A stretch of 64,000 nt of DNA. Origin: an uncultured Halocynthiibacter sp. GTDB taxonomy: Bacteria > Pseudomonadota > Alphaproteobacteria > Rhodobacterales > Rhodobacteraceae. The DNA lies in contig CANNCD010000001.1 of assembly GCA_947503035.1 (NCBI GenBank), positions 186,001 through 250,000 on the forward strand, read 5' to 3'. The translations under genes were made by a program, and so were the position numbers. Below are positions 8,400 through 14,657 of this stretch, one piece after another. How positions within the stretch are numbered: the first letter of the stretch is position 1; each line of letters opens with the position of its first letter. A model generated the notes under the pieces. The model was not told the DNA's origin. It did no database searches and was given only the letters and a program-made list of their open reading frames with translations.

Positions 8400-10814
8400 A
8401 TGATAGATTTCGACGAAAATGATGCCTTCGAAGAGGGCGCTAAACTGACCCTGTCCCAACGCGCCATGGCGACCCAGTCGCAGTCCTATATGGAGGGGCT
8501 GAACCCTGCGCAACGTGCGGCGGTTGAGGCGCTTGATGGTCCTGTGTTGATGTTGGCCGGTGCAGGGACGGGTAAAACCAAGGCCCTGACGACCCGCATC
8601 GCGCATCTGTTGAACACGCGCCGCGCCATGCCGAACGAAATCTTGGCCGTGACCTTTACAAATAAGGCCGCGCGCGAAATGAAAAACCGCGTCGGCGCGT
8701 TGGTTGGGCCGTCCGCGGATGGCATCAAATGGATGGGTACCTTTCACGCGATCTGTGTGAAATTGCTACGCCGTCATGCGGAGCTGGTCGGGCTGAAATC
8801 GAACTTTACGATCTTGGATACCGACGATCAGGTACGTCTGTTGAAGCAGGTGATCAACGCCGCAAATATCGACGAAAAACGCTGGCCCGCGCGCCAGTTG
8901 TCCCATTTGATCGACGCGTGGAAAAACCGCGCTTGGACGCCGGAAACGGTGCCCACGTCGGAATCGACTGCATTTAACGATCGTGGCATCGAATTATACG
9001 CGGCCTATCAGGCGCGTCTAAAGACGTTGAACGCCTGTGATTTTGGCGATCTTTTGCTGCACTGCGTGACGATCTTCCAAAAGCACGACGACATCCTGAA
9101 AAACTACCAACGCTGGCTCAAATTCATTCTGGTGGACGAATATCAGGATACCAACGTGGCGCAATATCTGTGGCTGCGCCTGTTGGCGAGCGGTCATAAA
9201 AACATCTGTTGCGTCGGCGATGATGACCAGTCGATCTATGGCTGGCGCGGGGCCGAGGTGGGCAATATCCTTCGGTTTGAAAAGGATTTTCCGGGCGCGA
9301 CGGTGGTTAAACTTGAACAAAACTATCGGTCGACCGAACATATTCTGGCGGCCGCGTCTGGTGTGATCGCTGGCAATTCGGATCGTCTGGGCAAGACCCT
9401 GTGGACGGCGGAAAAGGGCGGCGAAAAGGTCCGTCTGATCGGCCACCGCGATGGCGAAGAAGAGGCCCGCTGGCTGGGCGATGAGGTCGAGGCGCTCCAG
9501 CGCGGCACCCGCAACATCGCGCCCAAATCCCTTGAAGATATCGCAATTCTCGTCCGTGCCTCCCATCAAATGCGCGCGTTCGAAGACCGCTTCCTGACCA
9601 TTGGGATGCCCTATCGCGTCATCGGCGGGCCTCGTTTCTATGAACGGCTCGAAATTCGTGATGCAATGGCGTATTTCCGCTGTGTTGTGTCACCCGATGA
9701 CGATCTTGCCTTTGAACGCATCGTGAATACGCCGAAACGCGGGCTTGGCGACAAGGCCCAGCAGAAAATCCAGATGACCGCGCGGGCCCATGGCGTGCCC
9801 TTGATCGAGGGGGCGCGGATCCTGTTGCAGGACAAAGGGTTAACGGGAAAGGGGGCGAAAGAGCTTGCTAAACTCGTGGAATCCCTGACCCAGTGGCGCA
9901 TGCAAATGACCGGCGTTGTGCCCTCCGATGATGACCAAGTCATCGACAGCGGCGACCTGTTGTTGGAACCCGTTCCGCAGATCACACACATTGAGCTGGC
10001 CGAGGTGATCCTCGAGGAATCCGGTTACACCGCCATGTGGATGAACGACAAAACCCCCGAGGCACCGGGGCGTTTGGAGAACCTCAAAGAACTGGTTAAG
10101 GCACTGGAACAGTTCGAAAATCTGCAAGGGTTTCTCGAACACGTCGCCTTGATCATGGACAATGAATCCGAAGAGTCTGAGGAAAAGGTCACCATCATGA
10201 CGCTTCACGCGGCCAAGGGGCTTGAGTACCCCGCCGTGTTCCTTCCTGGCTGGGAAGATGGCCTGTTTCCGTCGCAACGGTCCATGGACGAAAGCGGCGT
10301 GACCGGTCTCGAGGAAGAGCGTCGATTGGCCTATGTGGGGATCACCCGCGCCGAGGAACTGTGTACGATTTCGTTTACCTCTTCGCGGCTTGTCTATGGT
10401 CAATGGCAGGCCCAGCTTCCGAGCCGGTTCATCGATGAACTGCCCGAGGAACACGTCGAAGTTGTCGATAATGTCGGCAATATGGGCGGCGGTTTCGGCG
10501 CCGTCGGCATGAGCAGCTTTGAGCAAAACGTGTCCAAGGCTGACGTCTATAATTCCCCCGGTTGGAAACGTATGGAGGCCCGCGGCAAATCCAAGGCCCG
10601 CGTCGCCCCGCGTTCAAAATCGACCTATATCGACGCCACTGCCGTTGCCAAGTTCACCCAAGGCGACCGAATCTTTAACCAGAAATTCGGCTATGGAATT
10701 GTCATGGGCGTGGATGGCGAGAACCTTGAGGTCGAATTCGACAAGGCAGGCTTGAAAATGGTCAAGGCGGGCTTTGTAACCCCCGCAGAAAAAGCCGATG
10801 ACGTTCCATTTTAA
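8400..10814 (+). CDS. uvrD: UvrD/PcrA-type DNA helicase
   Basis: Superfamily 1A 3'-5' helicase used in nucleotide excision and mismatch repair. 804 residues with every SF1 motif visible: Walker A AGAGTGKT (53-60), motif II LVDEYQDTN, motif III GDDDQSIYGWRGAE, motif IV LEQNYRST, motif V TLHAAKGLEY and motif VI RLAYVGITRAE. The C-terminus (about 745-800, GDRIFNQKFGYGIVMG) is the PcrA/UvrD Tudor-like domain that contacts RNA polymerase. The ATG at 8400 has a weak ribosome site; a Met at residue 23 is possible, but the acidic MxDFDxxDAFE start is usual for this group. Confidence 0.95.
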   Translation: MIDFDENDAFEEGAKLTLSQRAMATQSQSYMEGLNPAQRAAVEALDGPVLMLAGAGTGKTKALTTRIAHLLNTRRAMPNEILAVTFTNKAAREMKNRVGALVGPSADGIKWMGTFHAICVKLLRRHAELVGLKSNFTILDTDDQVRLLKQVINAANIDEKRWPARQLSHLIDAWKNRAWTPETVPTSESTAFNDRGIELYAAYQARLKTLNACDFGDLLLHCVTIFQKHDDILKNYQRWLKFILVDEYQDTNVAQYLWLRLLASGHKNICCVGDDDQSIYGWRGAEVGNILRFEKDFPGATVVKLEQNYRSTEHILAAASGVIAGNSDRLGKTLWTAEKGGEKVRLIGHRDGEEEARWLGDEVEALQRGTRNIAPKSLEDIAILVRASHQMRAFEDRFLTIGMPYRVIGGPRFYERLEIRDAMAYFRCVVSPDDDLAFERIVNTPKRGLGDKAQQKIQMTARAHGVPLIEGARILLQDKGLTGKGAKELAKLVESLTQWRMQMTGVVPSDDDQVIDSGDLLLEPVPQITHIELAEVILEESGYTAMWMNDKTPEAPGRLENLKELVKALEQFENLQGFLEHVALIMDNESEESEEKVTIMTLHAAKGLEYPAVFLPGWEDGLFPSQRSMDESGVTGLEEERRLAYVGITRAEELCTISFTSSRLVYGQWQAQLPSRFIDELPEEHVEVVDNVGNMGGGFGAVGMSSFEQNVSKADVYNSPGWKRMEARGKSKARVAPRSKSTYIDATAVAKFTQGDRIFNQKFGYGIVMGVDGENLEVEFDKAGLKMVKAGFVTPAEKADDVPF

Positions 10815-10923
10815 TTCATCTGCGACATGGATTTTATCCAAGTTTTAAGTATTTGATGTTTCAGCATTAAATAGACATATACGAATTTACCCCATCCTGG
10901 TTCCGAGTGAAGTGGGGGGTACC

Positions 10924-11949
10924 ATGGGGCATTCGATAGACGCAGAAGACAATCAGTTCGCCGTAATCCGTGATAGCGGGTCGGATCGCTCGTCCTGCGG
11001 GCGCAGTGACGATAACGTAAGTTGGTTCAACGAGGATCCTTCCGAAAGCGAATGCCTTCGGATCACCTCTAATGACGGGGACGAAGACAGCAAACATTTT
11101 GATGTCGGCGAGACCTATGACATCTCTTGGAATGGCGGCACCCTTGAAGATGCGGTCGTCGTGCGCAGCGATGGGTTGGGCGAGGATGCCGGCGTCGTGG
11201 TCTTTGAGGGTGTCGATGAAAGCGGCGCGTCGGTGACGATTGTCTGGACGCCGGATTTTGATCTTGATTCTTGGTACGATTCCGCCACCAGCAAAGGCTA
11301 TAAAACGGGGGTCCATAACACCGACCAAAACGCGAGCGTAGATTATAGTGTCATGTGTTTTGGGGGCGATGTCCCAATTTTGACCCCAGATGGTGCACGC
11401 GCCGCGGCCACGCTTGGGGTTGGTGATCGGGTTCTGACTTTGGACAATGGCTTTGCCAAAATCGCATGGATTGGGCGGACCACTGTTTCGGGGATCGGTG
11501 CCGCCGCACCGGTGGAGTTTGCGCCAAACACGATCGGAAACAGCGAGACCATGGTTCTGTCTCAGCAGCACCGTGTCCTATGTGCAAGCAATGAGGGGGC
11601 GCTTTTGTTTGGGAGCTATGAGAATTTGTTGCCTGCCAAGGCCTTTGTCGGTCTGGATGGCGTGCGCTTGCGGCCCGCAATGATGCAGGAATACGTGCAT
11701 ATTTTGACCGAAAATCATGAGGTTATCTTTGCCGCAGGCGCGCCTTGTGAAACCTTGTTTCTTGGGGATATGGCGGCGCAATATGGTCAGGGATCGCATG
11801 AAAATCGGGAATTTTTTCCAGATTTTCATGCTGGGAAGATGGCCCACGCTGGGCCTGCGCGCCCTATGTTGACGGTGCGCGAGGCGCAGATGGTTCTGGG
11901 GAATGGCCATCGGATATCTGCACCGGAGCGGGGACTGTTGACGGCGTAG
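10924..11949 (+). CDS. Hint-domain protein with acidic N-terminal domain
   Basis: 341 residues in two parts. Residues 1-140 are rich in Asp, Glu and Ser and match no family I can name. Cys145 in VMCFGGDVPILTPDG opens a Hint (hedgehog/intein-like) domain, continuing with LGVGDRVLTLDNG, SQQHRVLC and EYVHILTENHEVIFAAGAP. Cys at the first Hint position is the residue that does the N-S acyl shift in self-cleaving Hint proteins; whether this one cleaves is unknown. The ATG at 10924 has a G-rich ribosome site 8 bases ahead; a GTG at 10912 is the alternative. The last 86 bases overlap the end of the opposing LysE gene. A second Hint protein lies at 60571-61209. Confidence 0.8.
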   Translation: MGHSIDAEDNQFAVIRDSGSDRSSCGRSDDNVSWFNEDPSESECLRITSNDGDEDSKHFDVGETYDISWNGGTLEDAVVVRSDGLGEDAGVVVFEGVDESGASVTIVWTPDFDLDSWYDSATSKGYKTGVHNTDQNASVDYSVMCFGGDVPILTPDGARAAATLGVGDRVLTLDNGFAKIAWIGRTTVSGIGAAAPVEFAPNTIGNSETMVLSQQHRVLCASNEGALLFGSYENLLPAKAFVGLDGVRLRPAMMQEYVHILTENHEVIFAAGAPCETLFLGDMAAQYGQGSHENREFFPDFHAGKMAHAGPARPMLTVREAQMVLGNGHRISAPERGLLTA

Positions 11950-12544
11950 CGGTCAAAATCGGATAGCTTGAGACAAGCAATAAGATCGCCGCGGTGATGT
12001 TGAAAACCCGAACGCGTGTGGCCGTGTTGAGGATTCGCCGCATCTGTGTGCCGGCCAACATCCAAACATTCACGCAGGGGCAGTTGACGCTTCCGAACAC
12101 CAGAACGGCGGCGGCGAGACCCCAAAATCCGCTGTTGGGGGGGACATAGACCGTGACAGCACTGATTGCCATGCCGATGGCCTTTGGGTTGATCCATTGA
12201 AATGCAATGGCCTGCCAAAATGTGATCGGGGTCGCAGATGGATTTGGACCATCCATATTCGGGGTCGCAAACGCAATCCGATAGGCCATATAGACCATAA
12301 ACATCAGGGCCAGCCCCTTGAGGATCGAATGCGCATGGGGCACCACGGCAAATATCTGGGCAAGGCCAAGACCAATCATCAGCATCAGGAACAGAAATCC
12401 AAGGGCCACGCCCGCCATATGGGGGATCGTGCGCAGCGCGCCAAAGTTCGCCCCAGAGGCCAACAGCATAAGGTTGTTCGGCCCGGGTGTTATGGAAGAG
12501 GTGAACGCGAAAAGCGCGAGTGAAAGTGCAAGTTCATAAGTCAT
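11864..12544 (-). CDS. LysE-family exporter
   Basis: 226-residue permease of the LysE/RhtB family: SSITPGPNNLMLLASG at the first loop, QWINPKAIGMAISAV in the middle, and several hydrophobic helices. The start MTYELAL at 12544 is chosen over an ATG seven codons upstream because it gives the usual N-terminal helix. The last ~25 residues (from TPSTVPAPVQISDG on) are Pro/Ser-rich, not membrane-like, and are encoded within the antisense of the Hint gene, so they look like a late read-through extension. It is divergent from the Lrp gene 72 bases away, the common pairing of an amino acid exporter with its Lrp activator. Confidence 0.88.
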   Translation of the reverse strand: MTYELALSLALFAFTSSITPGPNNLMLLASGANFGALRTIPHMAGVALGFLFLMLMIGLGLAQIFAVVPHAHSILKGLALMFMVYMAYRIAFATPNMDGPNPSATPITFWQAIAFQWINPKAIGMAISAVTVYVPPNSGFWGLAAAVLVFGSVNCPCVNVWMLAGTQMRRILNTATRVRVFNITAAILLLVSSYPILTATPSTVPAPVQISDGHSPEPSAPRAPST

Positions 12545-12616
12545 GCTGCAATGATGGCCGATCAATAGGTGAATTGAGTTGCGTTATGTTGTGTCTGGCG
12601 TAATAATTCACAATAT

Positions 12617-13069
12617 ATGGCTGAAAATGATCTGATAAACCAAAAAATATTGCGCGTCCTGTCCGACGATGGCCGGATCAGCAACATCGACCTTGCGGAT
12701 CAGGTGGGCTTGTCGCCCTCGGCCTGTTTGCGCCGCGTGCAGGAACTTGAACGCAATGGCACGATTTCCGGTTATCGTGCGGTGATCAATCCGGTTGCTG
12801 TTGGGGGCGGGTTCACGACCTATGTCACCGTCGGTCTGAACAGCCACACAAAATCCAGCCAAGAAGCCTTTGAACGCGCCATCACCCGATCCCCCGAAGT
12901 CCGCGAATGCCACAATATTACGGGTTCGGTGGAATATTTGTTGCGCGTCGAGGCGCCAAGTTTGACGGCCTATAAGACCTTTCACACCGAAATTCTGGGC
13001 GTCCTGCCACAGGTGAATTCGATCACCAGTTATGTCGTTATGGGATCCCCTAAGGATACGCGCGCATAG
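12617..13069 (+). CDS. Lrp/AsnC-family transcription regulator
   Basis: 150 residues: an N-terminal winged helix-turn-helix (DLINQKILRVLSDDGRISN, DQVGLSPSACLRRVQELE), then the RAM ligand-binding domain (about 65-145) ending in VNSITSYVVMGSPK. Such regulators sense an amino acid and control a divergent exporter; the LysE gene on the other side of the 72-base intergenic region is the obvious target. The stop lies 20 bases inside the end of the opposing GNAT gene. Confidence 0.92.
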   Translation: MAENDLINQKILRVLSDDGRISNIDLADQVGLSPSACLRRVQELERNGTISGYRAVINPVAVGGGFTTYVTVGLNSHTKSSQEAFERAITRSPEVRECHNITGSVEYLLRVEAPSLTAYKTFHTEILGVLPQVNSITSYVVMGSPKDTRA

Positions 13070-13526
13070 GAATGATCGGCCCCCAATTCGTTTCAACGCG
13101 ATCGCCAAAGACCCGAAAACCCAGCCGTTCATAGACCATTCGGGCGTGAATATTGTCGGGATGTGGATCAACGACGATGGCAGGCGCCCCCGCGTCGAAA
13201 AGCACATTCATCCGTTGGCGCATCATCCCAGATCCGTGGCCTTTGCCCAACATTTTGGGGTCGCCAATATACTGATCCATCCCGCGCGCGCCGTTGGGGA
13301 GGTCGGCAAGATGGGGGTTTCCAGGGCTGTGAATGTCATAATCTTGCATAAACCCGAACGGCACATCGCCAAGCTCAACGATCCATCTTTTGGTCATCGG
13401 CGGCTGGATTGTATCTGCGGTAAAGGGCGTACTGCTCCACCAGCGCCGGACGTGTGGGTTGGATTGCCATTCGTCCAACATTGGAACGTCCAATAGGGTG
13501 GCCCTGCGAAAATTGTAAGTTTGCAT
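13050..13526 (-). CDS. GNAT-family acetyltransferase
   Basis: About 158 residues. The start MQTYNFRRATLLDVPML resembles AAC(6')-like N-acetyltransferases, with the acetyl-CoA-binding stretch GKGHGSGMM near residue 97 and NIHARMVYERLGF near the C-terminus. The substrate is unknown. The first in-frame start codon is a TTG at 13583, and an ATG at 13538 is also possible; 13526 fits the family N-terminus best. It lies directly downstream of the terminator that ends the hairpin RNA array, so it should have its own promoter. Confidence 0.85.
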   Translation of the reverse strand: MQTYNFRRATLLDVPMLDEWQSNPHVRRWWSSTPFTADTIQPPMTKRWIVELGDVPFGFMQDYDIHSPGNPHLADLPNGARGMDQYIGDPKMLGKGHGSGMMRQRMNVLFDAGAPAIVVDPHPDNIHARMVYERLGFRVFGDRVETNWGPIIPMRAYP

Positions 13527-13604
13527 TCCAATATCCATCGCCTGCAATTGCCCAAGGCTGCTGCATGCAATCAGCTTCGTCAAATGTATTTGGGATGCGG
13601 ATAC

Positions 13605-13644
13605 AAAAAAACGGTGATGCCAAGGGAGGAGGAGGCATCACCGT
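13605..13644 (-). terminator. Hairpin 9 of the array, also the transcript terminator
   Basis: A perfect 11-base stem (13611-13621 with 13634-13644) encloses the 12-base loop UCCUCCUCCCUU and is followed on the minus strand by six T residues. It is both the last CCUCCUCCC loop and an intrinsic terminator. Confidence 0.92.
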
Positions 13645-13653
13645 CTTTTGAAA

Positions 13654-13691
13654 TGCGTCCGGTGCAAGGGAGGAGAAGCACCATTCGCGCA
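13654..13691 (-). ncRNA. Array hairpin 8
   Basis: Inner stem 13661-13665 with 13678-13682 (GGTGC/GCACC), outer stem TGCG/CGCA at 13654-13657 with 13688-13691. The loop in RNA sense is UUCUCCUCCCUU. Confidence 0.75.
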
Positions 13692-13725
13692 ATCTGGACC
13701 AAGGGAGGAGGAGAAGGTCCAGGTT
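13691..13725 (-). ncRNA. Array hairpin 7
   Basis: A 10-base stem, 13691-13700 with 13716-13725, one wobble pair. The 15-base loop contains CUCCUCCUCCC. Confidence 0.85.
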
Positions 13726-13753
13726 GTTATGTTGAGCCGAAGCTCGAATTCTT

Positions 13754-13786
13754 CGGCGACCTCAGGGAGGAGGAGAGAGATCGCCG
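13754..13786 (-). ncRNA. Array hairpin 6
   Basis: Stem CGGCGA/TCGCCG (13754-13759 with 13781-13786), extended inward past one mismatch. The loop contains CUCCUCCC. Its left arm could also pair with GCCGAAG at 13736-13742, an alternative fold. Confidence 0.78.
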
Positions 13787-13792
13787 TGTTTT

Positions 13793-13829
13793 GCATCGGG
13801 CCCCAGGGAGGAGGAGAGGGACCATTTGC
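13793..13829 (-). ncRNA. Array hairpin 5
   Basis: Stem GGGCCC with GGGACC (13798-13803 with 13818-13823, one mismatch), plus outer GCA/TGC. The loop contains CUCCUCCUCCC. A short extra hairpin GGGC-CTA-GCCC follows at 13832-13842. Confidence 0.7.
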
Positions 13830-13848
13830 GCGGGCCTAGCCCAGTTTT

Positions 13849-13889
13849 TAACAATCCGCACCAGGGAGGAGGAGAGGTGCGTCCTGTTA
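13849..13889 (-). ncRNA. Array hairpin 4
   Basis: A long stem: CCGCACC region 13857-13862 with 13876-13881 and TAACA/TGTTA 13849-13853 with 13885-13889, separated by a three-base internal loop. The apical loop contains CUCCUCCUCCC. Confidence 0.85.
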
Positions 13890-13929
13890 TATCGGCACTC
13901 CTAATGGGAGGAGAAAGAGTACCGAATAT
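13889..13929 (-). ncRNA. Array hairpin 3
   Basis: Stem 13889-13900 with 13917-13929, one mismatch and one bulge (ATATCGG-ACTC with GAGT-CCG-ATAT). The loop contains UUUCUCCUCCC. Confidence 0.78.
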
Positions 13930-13931
13930 TT

Positions 13932-13965
13932 GCAGCGACCCTGGGAGGAGGAGTAAGATCGCCGC
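13932..13965 (-). ncRNA. Array hairpin 2
   Basis: Stem GCAGCGA with TCGCCGC (13932-13938 with 13959-13965, one mismatch). The loop contains CUCCUCCUCCC. Confidence 0.75.
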
Positions 13966-13972
13966 TCTTGTT

Positions 13973-14002
13973 TGACGCGCAGGGGGAGGAACCTTTGCGT
14001 CA
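13973..14002 (-). ncRNA. Array hairpin 1, nearest the DUF1127 gene
   Basis: Stem TGACGC/GCGTCA (13973-13978 with 13997-14002). The loop carries the most divergent motif, GGUUCCUCCCCCU. It begins 10 bases after the DUF1127 stop codon. Confidence 0.7.
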
Positions 14003-14011
14003 GAAGAATTC

Positions 14012-14230
14012 TTATGCGCCGTACGCAGTTTCAAGAGCGATGCCCTTGATTGCAGAGCGGGAAAGACCAAGGTCGTTCAGCTCACGGTTGGATAGAGCGC
14101 TGAGTTCAGCTACTGTTTCGCGGTACAATTTGTACGCTGCGAAACGCTCAGATGCTGCAGCTGCGAATGCTGCGATGCGTGTTGCGATGCCGTTGTTGCC
14201 GGCTGCTTGGATGTCAGTTGCAAAAGCCAT
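14012..14230 (-). CDS. ccaF1: Small DUF1127 protein, CcaF1-like
   Basis: 72 residues. The C-terminal half YRETVAELSALSNRELNDLG-LSRSAIKGIA is the DUF1127 domain (Arg-rich, about 35-65); the N-terminal half is Ala-rich. Known relative: CcaF1 of Rhodobacter sphaeroides, an RNA-binding protein that affects maturation of the CcsR RNAs encoded directly downstream in the same transcript. Here the same order holds, with the hairpin array 10 bases after the stop. AGAGAGAAGG gives a good ribosome site 7 bases before the ATG. The 5' leader holds a hairpin at 14256-14274. The symbol is given by position and domain, not by a computed alignment. Confidence 0.88.
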   Translation of the reverse strand: MAFATDIQAAGNNGIATRIAAFAAAASERFAAYKLYRETVAELSALSNRELNDLGLSRSAIKGIALETAYGA

Positions 14231-14255
14231 TGTATTGCCTTCTCTCTTACTTAAG

Positions 14256-14274
14256 AGCGGCGTTTCTTGCCGCT
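14256..14274 (-). promoter_or_regulatory. Hairpin in the ccaF1 5' leader
   Basis: Stem AGCGGC/GCCGCT with a 7-base loop, followed by CTTAAGTAAG and the ribosome site. It could modulate translation or transcript stability. Confidence 0.55.
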
Positions 14275-14317
14275 GTGATGTTGTCGCCGTATTGCGCTAA
14301 CAAGGAAATATTTAGCT

Positions 14318-14345
14318 AATTGCTGCGCTCGCAAAAACAGACAAG
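14318..14345 (-). promoter_or_regulatory. Candidate heat-shock-type promoter of ccaF1 and the RNA array
   Basis: On the minus strand CTTG (14342-14345) is followed after 17 bases by AGCAATTA. CTTG is the strongest part of alphaproteobacterial RpoH -35 elements, and the R. sphaeroides ccaF1-ccsR transcript is known to depend on RpoHI/RpoHII. The -10 element is not clear-cut. Confidence 0.45.
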
Positions 14346-14657
14346 TTAACATTTCCGCCATGCATAAAATGCATATCACCTTAAAAATAAGGCTTAACCG
14401 AAGATTTTGAGGCGTTTGGAAGGGGCTTTGCGGCGAGTCGCGTGCGCATTTGTCATAAATTCTTCGTCGAATCCTGTGTGAAATCGCGGGTTTTGGTCGC
14501 AAAAGTCACATTTTTTGCTTTTTCGCCCGCGACTCAGTCGGATTTGGACGACTCGCGGCGAGCTATGCGTTCTGTGGGGCGTAACTTGGTAAACGGGGGA
14601 CTTGCGCTTTGGGGCAAACCCATCAACAACTGTCTTTGCAATATAAAGGGGACAGAT
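14346..14657. other. Intergenic region between ccaF1 and mrp
   Basis: No gene is seen. ATGCAT occurs twice around AAA at 14360-14374, forming a 15-base palindrome just upstream of the ccaF1 promoter candidate. Two GACTC (CcrM-type GANTC) sites lie near 14531 and 14551. The mrp promoter is presumably in 14500-14640. Confidence 0.5.

Larger units (their letters stand above)
13605..14003 (-). ncRNA. Nine-hairpin CcsR/cuckoo-type small RNA array
   Basis: Reading the minus strand, the 400 bases after the DUF1127 gene fold into nine consecutive stem-loops whose stems all differ but whose loops share CUCCUCCC (CUCCUCCUCCC in most). The plus-strand GGGAGG starts lie at 13624, 13668, 13703, 13765, 13806, 13864, 13906, 13943 and 13984. 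Conserved loops on non-conserved, compensating stems indicate RNA rather than protein selection. From the literature I know the CcsR1-4 RNAs of Rhodobacter sphaeroides and the wider cuckoo RNA family: stress-induced RNAs with CCUCCUCCC loops, processed from a transcript that starts with a DUF1127 gene (ccaF1). The arrangement here matches, but the number of loops is large. Wider linkers at 13830-13848 and 13726-13753 may mark processing boundaries. Confidence 0.9.

Noticed and set aside
13521-13904. Plus-strand ORFs with GGGAGGAGG as a string of ribosome sites
   Set aside because: The translated products are low-complexity Gly/Glu/Arg runs without start context, and the stems pair on either strand; the minus-strand RNA with the DUF1127 gene explains the pattern better.
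13605-14003. CRISPR array or tandem DNA repeat
   Set aside because: The shared element is only about 10 bases, always in the loop of a different stem, with irregular 35-62 base spacing and no spacers of constant length.
14442-14657. 72-residue extension of Mrp
   Set aside because: No homology in the extra part and an AT-rich promoter-like DNA; ATG at 14658 has a strong ribosome site.
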